The notes under the pieces are model-generated. The model did not search any database. It had not been told where the DNA came from and was given only the letters and a program-made list of their open reading frames with translations. From Bacteroidaceae bacterium (GTDB lineage: Bacteria > Bacteroidota > Bacteroidia > Bacteroidales > Bacteroidaceae), in NCBI GenBank assembly GCA_024683455.1, contig JAIKYE010000090.1, forward strand, positions 62,001 to 126,000: DNA of 64,000 nucleotides. The letters run 5' to 3'. The position numbers and the translations under genes were made by a program. Positions 38,042 through 47,244 of this stretch are shown one piece after another (the stretch's first letter is position 1; each line of letters starts with the position of its first letter).

Positions 38042-38511
38042 AGATTGTTCTCACAGTAGTTGGTAAGACCACAGATAAGCATTTCATTGCCTCTATTCAG
38101 GAATATGTACAGCGCATTAGCCACTATGTGCCGTTCTCGTTTGAAGTTATTTCGGAGCTCAAAGGCTCCAAGAACCTCAGCGAGAAGGAGCAGAAGGATA
38201 GGGAAGGAGAACAAATCTTAAAATCTTTCCTGCCAGGTGATTATATAGTGTTACTGGACGAACATGGTCGCGAACGTCGAAGTATAGAGTTTGCACAGTG
38301 GATACAGAAGAGAATGTCGGCGGGACCGAAGCGTTTGGTTTTTGTCGTAGGCGGTCCTTATGGATTTTCGGAGGCAGTATATGCTGTAGCCCAAGAGAAA
38401 GTTTCTCTTTCGCAGATGACACTTAGCCATCAGATGATTCGCCTTCTATTTGTGGAGCAGATTTATCGTGCTTTGACTATCCTTAACGGAGAACCATATC
38501 ATCATGAATAA
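38038..38511 (+). CDS. rlmH: 23S rRNA (pseudouridine1915-N3)-methyltransferase
   Basis: MKIVLTVVGKTTDKHF, LPGDYIVLLDEHGRERRSIEFAQWI, FVVGGPYGFSEAVY, LSLSQMTLSHQMIRLLFVEQIYRALTILNGEPYHHE. Confidence 0.97.
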   Translation: MKIVLTVVGKTTDKHFIASIQEYVQRISHYVPFSFEVISELKGSKNLSEKEQKDREGEQILKSFLPGDYIVLLDEHGRERRSIEFAQWIQKRMSAGPKRLVFVVGGPYGFSEAVYAVAQEKVSLSQMTLSHQMIRLLFVEQIYRALTILNGEPYHHE

Positions 38512-38569
38512 AAGGCTTAGGTGATATACTTTAGATGATTTTGAATATGTAATTTTTGAATTTGACAAT

Positions 38570-39448
38570 ATGTTAAGTGTAGAAGAATTAAACGACAAGC
38601 TCATCGACCTCTCTTTCGCAGAGGATATAGGTGATGGCGACCATACAACCCTGTGTTGTATCCCTGATACAGAGATGGGCGAGAGTAAGCTCCTTATTAA
38701 GCAGGAGGGCATTTTTGCCGGCGCGGAGATTGCAAAACAAGTGTTTCATCGCTTTGATCCCACCATGCAAGTGGAGGTGTATATTCAGGATGGTGCCCAT
38801 GTAAAGCCAGGCGACATTGTCATGAGTGTCAAAGGTAAAGTGCAGAGCCTCCTACAGACCGAACGTCTAATGCTAAATATCTTGCAGCGTATGAGTGGCA
38901 TTGCCACCATGACGCACAGGTATCAGCAGGCCCTCATAGATGCAGGAACTAAGACGCGTGTGTTGGATACTCGTAAAACCACACCAGGCATGCGTATGCT
39001 GGAGAAGGAGGCTGTTAAAATTGGTGGTGGCATGAATCACCGCATAGGTTTGTTTGATATGATTCTGCTAAAGGATAATCATATTGATTTTTGTGGAGGC
39101 GTTCATAATGCCATATCGCGTGCTAAACAATATTGCAAGGAGAAGGGTAAGAATTTGAAGATAGAGTGTGAAGTTCGTAATTGGAAGGAGTTGGACGAAG
39201 CTTTGGCAGAGGGATGTGATCGTATTATGTTCGATAACTTTACGCCAGAGGATACCCGCAAGGCCGTTGAGATTGTTGCAGGACGTTGTGAAACAGAGTC
39301 TAGTGGTGGCATTACTTTCGATAATATGATTCCATATGCTAAGGCTGGTGTAGATTTTATCTCCTTTGGTGCCCTTACCCATAGTGTTAAGGGTTTAGAT
39401 ATGAGTTTTAAGGCTGCAGGAAGCGATAAACTTTTAATTAAGAGTTAA
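38570..39448 (+). CDS. nadC: Carboxylating nicotinate-nucleotide diphosphorylase
   Basis: AEDIGDGDHTT, LLQTERLMLNILQRMSGIAT, VLDTRKTTPGMRMLEKEAVKIGGGMNHRIGLFDMILLKDNHI. Confidence 0.97.
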   Translation: MLSVEELNDKLIDLSFAEDIGDGDHTTLCCIPDTEMGESKLLIKQEGIFAGAEIAKQVFHRFDPTMQVEVYIQDGAHVKPGDIVMSVKGKVQSLLQTERLMLNILQRMSGIATMTHRYQQALIDAGTKTRVLDTRKTTPGMRMLEKEAVKIGGGMNHRIGLFDMILLKDNHIDFCGGVHNAISRAKQYCKEKGKNLKIECEVRNWKELDEALAEGCDRIMFDNFTPEDTRKAVEIVAGRCETESSGGITFDNMIPYAKAGVDFISFGALTHSVKGLDMSFKAAGSDKLLIKS

Positions 39449-39471
39449 GGATAAAGAGTTATATATTTGAT

Positions 39472-41121
39472 ATGAGAAGATTGTTTATAGTACTTGGAAC
39501 ATTATTCATTAACATCCAATTTTCAATGTTTAATGAAGTTTATGCTTGCACCAATCTTATTGTTGGCAAGAAGGCTAGCAAGGATGGAAGTGTTATTGTT
39601 TCATACAGTTGTGATGACTATGGTGCTTATGGCTATATGAATTTCTTGCCTGGGGGAAAGCACAAAAAGGGCGAGATGCGTGCACTTTATCACTACGAGA
39701 CGAATAACTATTTGGGTGAAATTCCTGAGGTCGAAGAGACTTATTCCGTAGTTGGGTTGATGAACGAGCATCAACTTACTATCCATGAGACAACTTATGG
39801 AGGTCGCGAAGAACTCTGTGATACCCTTACTGGTATGTTTGATTATGGTAGTTTGATGTATGTAACCTTACAGCGTGCAAAGACTGCACGTGAGGCTATT
39901 GCTGTTATGTCTAAATTGGTAGATGACTACGGCTATGGCAGCGAGGGTGAAAGTTTTTCTATTGCAGACCCTAATGAGGCATGGATTATGGAGATGATAG
40001 GCAAGGGGCCTGGTCGTAAAGGTGCTGTATGGGTTGCTATACGTATTCCCGATGATTGTATTAGCGGTCATGCTAACCAGAGTCGCATTCGCCAATTCCC
40101 CCTCAAGGATAAGCAGAATTGTCTCTATAGTAAAGATGTTATCTCCTTTGCCCGCGAGAAGGGGTACTTCACGGGAAAAGACGCAGATTTCTCATTTGCC
40201 GATGCCTATGCTCCTGCTGATTTCGGAGCTCTGCGTTTCTGCGAGGCGCGCATATGGAGCTACTTTAATCGTTGGGCATCAGTGGATATGAAGCCCTACC
40301 TCCCATATGCTATGGGAGATTCTAAGGCTGCAGCCATGCCTCTTTATGTTAAGCCTAAAACTCTTCTTTGTGTACAGGATGTAAAGGATATGATGCGTGA
40401 TCATTACGAAGGAACTCCTCTGGCAATTCAGGATGACCTGGGAATGGGTCCTTGGGAAATGCCGTACCGTCCCACGCCCTTGCGCTTTAAAGTGGATGGA
40501 AAGGATTACTTCAACGAGCGTCCTATCAGTACCCAGCAGACGGCCAATGTATATGTTTCTCAGATGCGTTCATGGCTGCCTGACTATATCGGCGGTGTAG
40601 TGTGGTGGGGAAATGATGATGCCAATATGGTACCTTTTACACCTGTTTACTGTGGTGTTGAGAGTGTGCCCGAGTGTTATGCTATACGTACTGCTGACAC
40701 CTTCCACTTTTCTACACGTTCTGCTTTCTGGGTTCAGAATTGGGTCAGCAATATGACTTATCTGCGTTACTCAGTTATCTTCCCTGAAGTACAGGCTGTA
40801 CGTGACCGTCTGGAGGCCGATTACAACTCTTTGCAGGCTGAGACCGAGAAGAAAGCTGCTGCCATGTCAGAGCCTGAAGCTCGTAAGTTCCTTACAGCTT
40901 ATTCACATCGTACGGCTCAGGCTATGATGGACGAGTGGAATCAGTTAGCACAGACCATCATTGTTAAGTACAACGATATGGCTGTCAAGCAGCAAGATGC
41001 CAATGGTCAGTACCTTAAGACTCCTGGTGGCAACCAACGTCCTGTTAAGCGTCCAGGATACCCCGATACTTATAAACGCAAGATAATTCAAGAAACCGGT
41101 GACAAGTACTTGGTGAAGTAG
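39472..41121 (+). CDS. C69 family dipeptidase
   Basis: Signal peptide then CTNLIVGKKASKDGSVIVSYSCDDYGAYGYM (Ntn Cys); Peptidase_C69 features. Confidence 0.92.
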   Translation: MRRLFIVLGTLFINIQFSMFNEVYACTNLIVGKKASKDGSVIVSYSCDDYGAYGYMNFLPGGKHKKGEMRALYHYETNNYLGEIPEVEETYSVVGLMNEHQLTIHETTYGGREELCDTLTGMFDYGSLMYVTLQRAKTAREAIAVMSKLVDDYGYGSEGESFSIADPNEAWIMEMIGKGPGRKGAVWVAIRIPDDCISGHANQSRIRQFPLKDKQNCLYSKDVISFAREKGYFTGKDADFSFADAYAPADFGALRFCEARIWSYFNRWASVDMKPYLPYAMGDSKAAAMPLYVKPKTLLCVQDVKDMMRDHYEGTPLAIQDDLGMGPWEMPYRPTPLRFKVDGKDYFNERPISTQQTANVYVSQMRSWLPDYIGGVVWWGNDDANMVPFTPVYCGVESVPECYAIRTADTFHFSTRSAFWVQNWVSNMTYLRYSVIFPEVQAVRDRLEADYNSLQAETEKKAAAMSEPEARKFLTAYSHRTAQAMMDEWNQLAQTIIVKYNDMAVKQQDANGQYLKTPGGNQRPVKRPGYPDTYKRKIIQETGDKYLVK

Positions 41122-41150
41122 ATGCTGATATGATGATAAGTAATTAAATA

Positions 41151-41197
41151 ACTGCCTAGTTAAGGAATTTGTTGTCTTTAACTAGGCAGTATTTTTT
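41151..41197 (+). terminator. Rho-independent terminator after the C69 dipeptidase gene
   Basis: 13-bp stem ACTGCCTAGTTAA/TTAACTAGGCAGT (41151-41163/41178-41190) followed by attttttt. Confidence 0.85.
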
Positions 41198-41220
41198 TGT
41201 AGTATATGCATTTATATATC

Positions 41221-41934
41221 CTACAGAATGTCCATGATTTCTTTCAGACTACGGACTTGGTAGTCTGCTTTGTCTATGGGTTCTGTGCACGTTTCCTGTG
41301 ATTGGTTAAAAAAGATGGTGTGCAAACCTGCTTCATGAGCACCAATGATATCTGTATTGTAGTTATCGCCCACCATAATGGTTTCTTTAGGCTCGGCTCC
41401 CGTTAATTGGAAAGCATATTGGAAAAACAATGGACTGGGTTTGTTGGCTCCAGCATCCTCTGAAAGGATAATGTGCTGGAAGTAGGAAATACATCTGCTG
41501 GCACGAAGCTTACTATATTGTACCTCATGAAATCCATTACTGCATATGCTTAAGACATATCCACGCTCTTTCAGATAATCTAGGAGTTGATGCGCTCCTT
41601 CTATCACTTTTGGTTTGATTGCGCATCGTGAAAGAAAATAGTCGCTTACTTGCATGCAGAACTCTACGGTTGGGGTAAGACCTTTGCCCTCGGATAGAGG
41701 ACGGAGGAAGCGTTCAACTATCAGATAATCACGTGATATTTCTCCCTTTGCATATTGTTCCCAAAGCTGTCGATTCGTCTGCCAATATGGTATGGTAAAA
41801 GCTTCTTCTGATGCAAAATATTTCTCTAAATGGAAATGCTCATAAAGTTCGGTCAGTGCCAAACATGCATTGCCGTGCGTATCATAAAGTGTGTCGTCAA
41901 AATCCAGAAATACGTGCTTTATGTTTGTTCTCAT
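41221..41934 (-). CDS. YjjG-family noncanonical pyrimidine nucleotidase (HAD)
   Basis: [71 protein letters not shown]. Confidence 0.9.
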   Translation of the reverse strand: MRTNIKHVFLDFDDTLYDTHGNACLALTELYEHFHLEKYFASEEAFTIPYWQTNRQLWEQYAKGEISRDYLIVERFLRPLSEGKGLTPTVEFCMQVSDYFLSRCAIKPKVIEGAHQLLDYLKERGYVLSICSNGFHEVQYSKLRASRCISYFQHIILSEDAGANKPSPLFFQYAFQLTGAEPKETIMVGDNYNTDIIGAHEAGLHTIFFNQSQETCTEPIDKADYQVRSLKEIMDIL

Positions 41935-41936
41935 AA

Positions 41937-42926
41937 TTACAGTTTTCCTAAAATTCGATCCATAACCCAGTTAACTCCTGTCGCGCTAATACTATCGGCT
42001 GTGCAGATATCTCCTTTTTGCAGGTGCTCTACAATGTTTTTTATAAGTGGCAACTGAACATGCTCAGGATTGGGGACGTCTATCTCTTGCCTTCCTTCTT
42101 CTGTATGGAGTGCTATGGGTTCATACGTAAAGACAGAAAAACAGATTTGCCCCTTGTCTCCGATTAGTTCTATTCTATCGGTACGTGCACTCTCATGGGA
42201 GACAAAACACCATGAGCCACTTCCTGTCAGTCCGTCAGCAAACTGAAAGGCAGCACTTACGCTATCTTCCGTTTCATATAAACCTCCACGATTTGTGCTG
42301 AATCCACTGGCATGTACAATCGGACCAAAGAGTTCTTGCAGCAAATCTATTTGATGTGGAGCAAGGTCATAGAAATATCCTCCTCCTGCAATATCGCGCT
42401 GTACACGCCATGGTAGTGAGGTAGCGTTATAATCCAGATCACGTGGTGGGCATGCAAATCTAATCTGTACACTAATAACATTGCCAATAGCCCCATTTTT
42501 AATTAACTCTTTAACTTTAATGAAATAGGGTAAGTATCTGCGGTAATAAGCTACAAAACATGGAATGTGCGTTTTCTCACTCATTCTGTTGATGCGTTGA
42601 CAATCATAATAGCTACTTGCTAAGGGTTTCTCCACATAGACGGGTTTCCCGCTTTTCATAGCCATAATGGCGTATGTGGCGTGTGAAGAGGGCGGGGTGG
42701 CAATGTATATAGCATTTACGTTGGGGTCATTGATAAGCTGTTGCGCATCTGTGTACCAGTGAGGTATATTGTGCCTTTGGGCATATGATTGTGCCTTTTC
42801 TTTGCTCCTGCTCATTACAGCATATACAGAAGAACCTGGAATTAAACTGAAAGCTGGTCCGCTTTTTTTCTCGGTAACCTCTCCGCAACCAATAAATCCC
42901 CATCTTATTTCTTTATATATTGCCAT
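41937..42926 (-). CDS. Gfo/Idh/MocA family oxidoreductase
   Basis: [51 protein letters not shown]. Confidence 0.93.
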   Translation of the reverse strand: MAIYKEIRWGFIGCGEVTEKKSGPAFSLIPGSSVYAVMSRSKEKAQSYAQRHNIPHWYTDAQQLINDPNVNAIYIATPPSSHATYAIMAMKSGKPVYVEKPLASSYYDCQRINRMSEKTHIPCFVAYYRRYLPYFIKVKELIKNGAIGNVISVQIRFACPPRDLDYNATSLPWRVQRDIAGGGYFYDLAPHQIDLLQELFGPIVHASGFSTNRGGLYETEDSVSAAFQFADGLTGSGSWCFVSHESARTDRIELIGDKGQICFSVFTYEPIALHTEEGRQEIDVPNPEHVQLPLIKNIVEHLQKGDICTADSISATGVNWVMDRILGKL

Positions 42927-42955
42927 CTGCCTGTTAATTTTTTTTGTTACGGATG

Positions 42956-42984
42956 CAAAGATACGCAGAAAAAGTGTAATTTTG
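42956..42984. promoter_or_regulatory. Back-to-back divergent -7 elements
   Basis: TATCTTTG on minus (42963-42956) and TAATTTTG on plus (42977-42984), 13 bp apart. Confidence 0.5.
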
Positions 42985-43006
42985 CAGTCTAAAAGATAAT
43001 TTATTT

Positions 43007-43795
43007 ATGGAAACAACAGGAGAGATTTTTTTTCAAGTTAAGAAAGAACGTTCATATATAAGTTGTACAATAAAAGGTTGTGCCTACGGATTTAAACACT
43101 TAGGCTTGTTGATGCCCTATATTTGGCCTAGTCTGGTGTTGTCGATAATCATGCCCATACCTTTTGTGTTTTTATTTGCAGCTCAAATTGATGCCATATT
43201 ACGCAAATGGATAGAGTTAGGCTTTGTTCCGAATGCTAAGCTAAAGACAATGAAGTGTGATATTGAAAGATGTGTCGGCCGTAGTGCTATTAAAGTGCTG
43301 ATATATGTGTTATGGGTGGGTATCATCCTGACGAGCTTCTATGCGGCTTTATTCCTGGGCTTGAAATGGTGGTGTCTTTTAATCTTCTGCCTTCTTTGGC
43401 TGTTGCTTTTGCCCCTGTCTGTCGTGATTATGCAGGTTAGCTATTCGGACATTACAATTAAGGAATGCTTTAAAAGTGGATTTAGAATTGCCTATGGGAA
43501 CTTTGGTAAGTTGTTCCCCTTTGAATTCCTAAGCACTTTGCTTCAAGTCATTATTATAATAATGGGCGCTTTCCCCGTAATTGTACTGCAGGCAGCAAGG
43601 CTTCAGGCACTAAGGAGTATATTGATGGGTGATGCTACGTCTTTGCCCCTGTCCTTCTACCTGTATGCGATTTTGGCCAGTTTTATTTGTTGGACTGTAG
43701 CGTTCATTACACTACTTGTCTTCAGTTTCAGCCGCTGCCTGATGTGGGGCAGCTTAGTTAATGAAGTTCCAGCTGAGACCGAAGCAAATAGTTAA
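43007..43795 (+). CDS. Hypothetical multi-pass membrane protein (262 aa)
   Basis: Intact ORF with several hydrophobic segments; promoter upstream at 42977. Confidence 0.7.
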   Translation: METTGEIFFQVKKERSYISCTIKGCAYGFKHLGLLMPYIWPSLVLSIIMPIPFVFLFAAQIDAILRKWIELGFVPNAKLKTMKCDIERCVGRSAIKVLIYVLWVGIILTSFYAALFLGLKWWCLLIFCLLWLLLLPLSVVIMQVSYSDITIKECFKSGFRIAYGNFGKLFPFEFLSTLLQVIIIIMGAFPVIVLQAARLQALRSILMGDATSLPLSFYLYAILASFICWTVAFITLLVFSFSRCLMWGSLVNEVPAETEANS

Positions 43796-46015
43796 GGGAT
43801 TCATACCATAATAGGGTGCATAGAAGGCATTGGCTCCGCCTGAAACGTGTTGTGCCATGAAGTAGAAGCGGAAATGCTTGAGGTGTGAATTCAGGTAGAC
43901 ATTGACAATAGGCTGTCCACCCATCTTCTGACGTTCGAAATTGGCATCCTGTACGGCAAACTGTTGAATACTTGGTGAATAGTCTAATCCGTAGTAATTT
44001 GTAAAGTATCGCATATCTGCACCTATCTGGATTCTCAGAAGCCTTGCAATCCGGAAGAGTAGATACATGTTAGAATACACATTTACTGCAGGAAGTGGCA
44101 ACACGTCATCGTTAGAGGATTTCTGGAAGGCAATTTCATTATCCCAATGTAGTATCCCCCATTTCATTTCTTGGGCTACAGATGCTCCTAATACTTGTAT
44201 GTTTCCGTCGGATTGTTTTACTGCTACAGCATGAGATAAGTTGGTAGGAAGGAGTGGGCTGCTTTCGTTGAGAATGGTGTTTTGCATGCCAAAGTATGTA
44301 TAGTTGGTGATATTCTCAAATCCAAACTTGAGCCGCGTGCCAAATTTTTTCAGACGAAGCATCCCCTCGAAACGCATTCTTAGTTGACGTGCCAAATCAT
44401 CATTGTCCCACCAAGTGTGCTGAGAGTGATAATGACGGTAGAAGAAGTCAGGTTTTTCGTTCTTAATCATTGCTTTGATATCAATAAGCAAACTATCCTT
44501 TTTGCCAAGACGAAATTCCCAATTAGTCTTTCCGTCAATGGTAAGATCACCAACTTTTTGTCCACTCAGGAAGAACTCTGAATTAACATTAAAGTGTAAA
44601 AGTTTCCCTTGTGTGCGTGCTAATTCTCCTCCAATGGAGAGGTCGTTTTCATTGTAACGCTGCACTTCCTTACCATGAGGATTGTCCATTAGTAGTTTGT
44701 ATGACCTTATCTTATGGGTTGCAAAAAGGGTTATGCCCATAGCAGCCCACTTATTGAAACCCTCGCGTAAAGCTAAGCCAAAGGTGTTGCGTAAGCTCAT
44801 GGCTCCCGTCATATCGTACACTTTGTTAAGCTCTCCGTAATAGTTGTTTGTATAATAGGAACCGCTAGTTGCATTTGCAATGTAAGTGTGGGCAAGGTCA
44901 CGCATATCAAATGTATGTATAATGCTGCTAACGGGTATGAACTCTTTAGGGATAATTTGCTCATTTTGCCATTTTACGACAAGCGAATCAAGGGCATGTC
45001 TACGTGCTATTGTATCTGTCCTAAGCACTTGTTGTACGCTATCTGGGAGATCTGCAAGGAGTTCGCTTGCAGATGGTATCTTTGGCTTCAGAGAATCAGG
45101 TACTTCTAATTCCCGATAGAATCCAAAGTTATATTTGTGTGTGAGGTAGAAATTGCGCTCATGATTACGATTCCATGTGTCATTGAGAAGTACGGGAATA
45201 TCTGTGGTAGAAAAGTTTTGTTCTATTTTCTCAGGTTCTCTGATGTACTTGTCGTCTTCAATTCCGCCATTTTCAAACATCTTCAAGTGATTTACATTGG
45301 CATAAGCATGTATGTTGTATCGCTCTCCCCTGTAGTAGCCATAGAAAGTTGTTCCAAAAGAGCTGGTTGAAGAATTCACGAAATAGCCACGTCCATATAA
45401 ATAGTCAATTTTAAAGCCCAACCCAGCATCTTTATTTATGTTGGTGGCAAAGTATGCTCTGACGCGATCTTCTCCGTTTATCTTGTTTCCCACGGAATGA
45501 TAGGCCAGATTTGTGATAGGACTCAATGTGTTAGTAAATCGAAAATCTCCTAGACTTCCTCTAAAATAGCTAAGAGGACGTAAAAAAAGGAACTCGTCTG
45601 AGTCATCAATTCTATTCATGTATATACGGTTGTATCTAGGGGTACCTGTATTGCCCAGATAGCTGTATTCACCAGTGTAACCGTCAGTATTATTGAAGTT
45701 TTGAAAGTTATGTACTACAGTATCATTGTTCTCAGCATCTATTACTGTGCCCAAGCGTGGTTCCAAGACCCATTGAAACATACCAATAGGAATTTTCTTT
45801 TGTTTGGCATGCTTGGTACTGTCTCGACCCCATGTTGTGCGATTCCCCGCAGGGTCTGAATAATCGCCCTGTTCAGAGTATTCGTCATATCCAGATTGGT
45901 TGTTGCGAACTGATGTTCGCCTGTTTTGATTGGAATAACGACTTGGATAATCTTGTGCCGAAACTTGAATGCCCAGAGAAAACAGCAAAATAGCTAAGAA
46001 CAGATTATACTTCAT
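43754..46015 (-). CDS. Putative porin (ORF to 46051; MKYNLFLAI at 46015 likely start)
   Basis: Signal peptide MKYNLFLAILLFSLGIQVSAQ; long beta-rich OM-like sequence ending in FGLSWNFIN; resembles Bacteroidetes putative porin family. Confidence 0.8.
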   Translation of the reverse strand: MKYNLFLAILLFSLGIQVSAQDYPSRYSNQNRRTSVRNNQSGYDEYSEQGDYSDPAGNRTTWGRDSTKHAKQKKIPIGMFQWVLEPRLGTVIDAENNDTVVHNFQNFNNTDGYTGEYSYLGNTGTPRYNRIYMNRIDDSDEFLFLRPLSYFRGSLGDFRFTNTLSPITNLAYHSVGNKINGEDRVRAYFATNINKDAGLGFKIDYLYGRGYFVNSSTSSFGTTFYGYYRGERYNIHAYANVNHLKMFENGGIEDDKYIREPEKIEQNFSTTDIPVLLNDTWNRNHERNFYLTHKYNFGFYRELEVPDSLKPKIPSASELLADLPDSVQQVLRTDTIARRHALDSLVVKWQNEQIIPKEFIPVSSIIHTFDMRDLAHTYIANATSGSYYTNNYYGELNKVYDMTGAMSLRNTFGLALREGFNKWAAMGITLFATHKIRSYKLLMDNPHGKEVQRYNENDLSIGGELARTQGKLLHFNVNSEFFLSGQKVGDLTIDGKTNWEFRLGKKDSLLIDIKAMIKNEKPDFFYRHYHSQHTWWDNDDLARQLRMRFEGMLRLKKFGTRLKFGFENITNYTYFGMQNTILNESSPLLPTNLSHAVAVKQSDGNIQVLGASVAQEMKWGILHWDNEIAFQKSSNDDVLPLPAVNVYSNMYLLFRIARLLRIQIGADMRYFTNYYGLDYSPSIQQFAVQDANFERQKMGGQPIVNVYLNSHLKHFRFYFMAQHVSGGANAFYAPYYGMNPLTICFGLSWNFIN

Positions 46016-46019
46016 TTCT

Positions 46020-46259
46020 CTATAATACAAAGCGAATAAAGAATTCCACAATTTTTAGCAACATTCCCACACCTATCACAATTAGAGCATCAGTGTGGTT
46101 GTTGTCATTTAAAAAATACATTGCCAGGCCTATTATAGCCAAAAGCAAAAATAACGAATTGAGAATTTGGCGAATCTTTGTATGGCTGACATCTTTCTGT
46201 CGTCTACGTCGAATACGCTCTACCTGTTCTTCAAGGGAAGGCTCTTCTGCTTTGCTCAT
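46020..46259 (-). CDS. Small two-TM hypothetical protein (79 aa)
   Basis: MSKAEEPSLEEQVERIRRRRQKDVSHTKIRQILNSLFLLLAIIGLAMYFLNDNNHTDALIVIGVGMLLKIVEFFIRFVL; between the porin and DUF4468 genes. Confidence 0.7.
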   Translation of the reverse strand: MSKAEEPSLEEQVERIRRRRQKDVSHTKIRQILNSLFLLLAIIGLAMYFLNDNNHTDALIVIGVGMLLKIVEFFIRFVL

Positions 46260-46273
46260 ATTTGTTCTAGAAT

Positions 46274-46879
46274 TTAGTCTTCAATTACGTTCTTTCGTTT
46301 ATCTTCGAAGGTATCCATGCAATCCTCAAAGATTTCCTCAATACGGTCTATGGTCTTGATACGGAACTTTCCACTCCGAGGATATAGCTTTGTACCTTTC
46401 TTATTAATAGCCTCTGCATCAGAAATCCATTCTTCTGCTTTATATGATTCGCCGTTTTGGCCGTCATTGTCCTCATTATAATAATAGCTAATTTGGGAAA
46501 TGGCAAGTTTAACTTTGTTTCCCTCTACCTGAGCCTGTAACTGATAGATAAAACGAGTTCGATCGAGGTTCAGGAAAACATGGCTAAAGGTCATGTATTC
46601 CTCTACTCTGGCTACAATGACACCATCTTCTTTTCCATCGCTTGTAATGCGTGTACGTTTTTCATGAATAGCAGGACTAATAATAGCATTGTTGACGTAA
46701 TTGTATAATCTAGTGTAAATCTGTTCTGCCTGCATGTTAGGGACGCTGAACGATTTTCTAAAAACTATTACTCCATTTTCTTCAGGAACACCACCTTTAA
46801 GATACTTGGCACTTACGGGGGTCTTTGCTATTGCCATGAAAGGCAACATAAGCACAAATACAAAAAATAATTTCTTCAT
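46274..46879 (-). CDS. DUF4468 domain-containing protein
   Basis: Signal peptide; NGVIVFRKSFSVPNMQAEQIYTRLYNYVNN...FIYQLQAQVEGNKVKLAISQISYYY. Confidence 0.75.
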   Translation of the reverse strand: MKKLFFVFVLMLPFMAIAKTPVSAKYLKGGVPEENGVIVFRKSFSVPNMQAEQIYTRLYNYVNNAIISPAIHEKRTRITSDGKEDGVIVARVEEYMTFSHVFLNLDRTRFIYQLQAQVEGNKVKLAISQISYYYNEDNDGQNGESYKAEEWISDAEAINKKGTKLYPRSGKFRIKTIDRIEEIFEDCMDTFEDKRKNVIED

Positions 46880-46905
46880 TGTTATATGTTTTTTTTATTT
46901 AATGT

Positions 46906-47244
46906 TTATTCTAATGTGTATTTTTCAATATAAGAAAAAAAACTTTCTCTGTAACTGTTGCTGATAGGCAGATTAAAGCCGCCAATATTAACAGATCCTT
47001 TATTTATAGAATCGATCTTGCTGGTCTGAACAATGATGGATCTGTGAATACGCATAAACTGAGGTTGTGGAAGATGTTCTTCCAGCGTTTTCATTGTTAG
47101 AAGTGTCATAATAGGACGTTGGTCTTGCATATGAAGTTTCATATAATCCTTTACGCATTCTACGAATAAGAGTTTGTTAAGAACAACCTTGATTAAACGG
47201 TGTTCACTTTTGACATAAAAGAAAGGCTCTTCTTGACTATTCAT
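46906..47244 (-). CDS. Stand-alone LytTR DNA-binding domain protein
   Basis: LLFVECVKDYMKLHMQDQRPIMTLLTMKTLEEHLPQPQFMRIHRSIIVQTSKIDSI; no receiver domain in 112 aa; overlaps permease stop. Confidence 0.9.
   Translation of the reverse strand: MNSQEEPFFYVKSEHRLIKVVLNKLLFVECVKDYMKLHMQDQRPIMTLLTMKTLEEHLPQPQFMRIHRSIIVQTSKIDSINKGSVNIGGFNLPISNSYRESFFSYIEKYTLE

Noticed and set aside
38535-38569. Possible heptamer repeat before nadC
   Set aside because: Periodicity too degraded (gattttg aatatgt aattttt gaatttg) to claim
42495-42525. Heptamer-like TTAATTAACTCTTTAACTTTAATG in the Gfo/Idh gene
   Set aside because: Encodes [14 protein letters not shown], the normal conserved sequence of this family, so periodicity is probably coincidental
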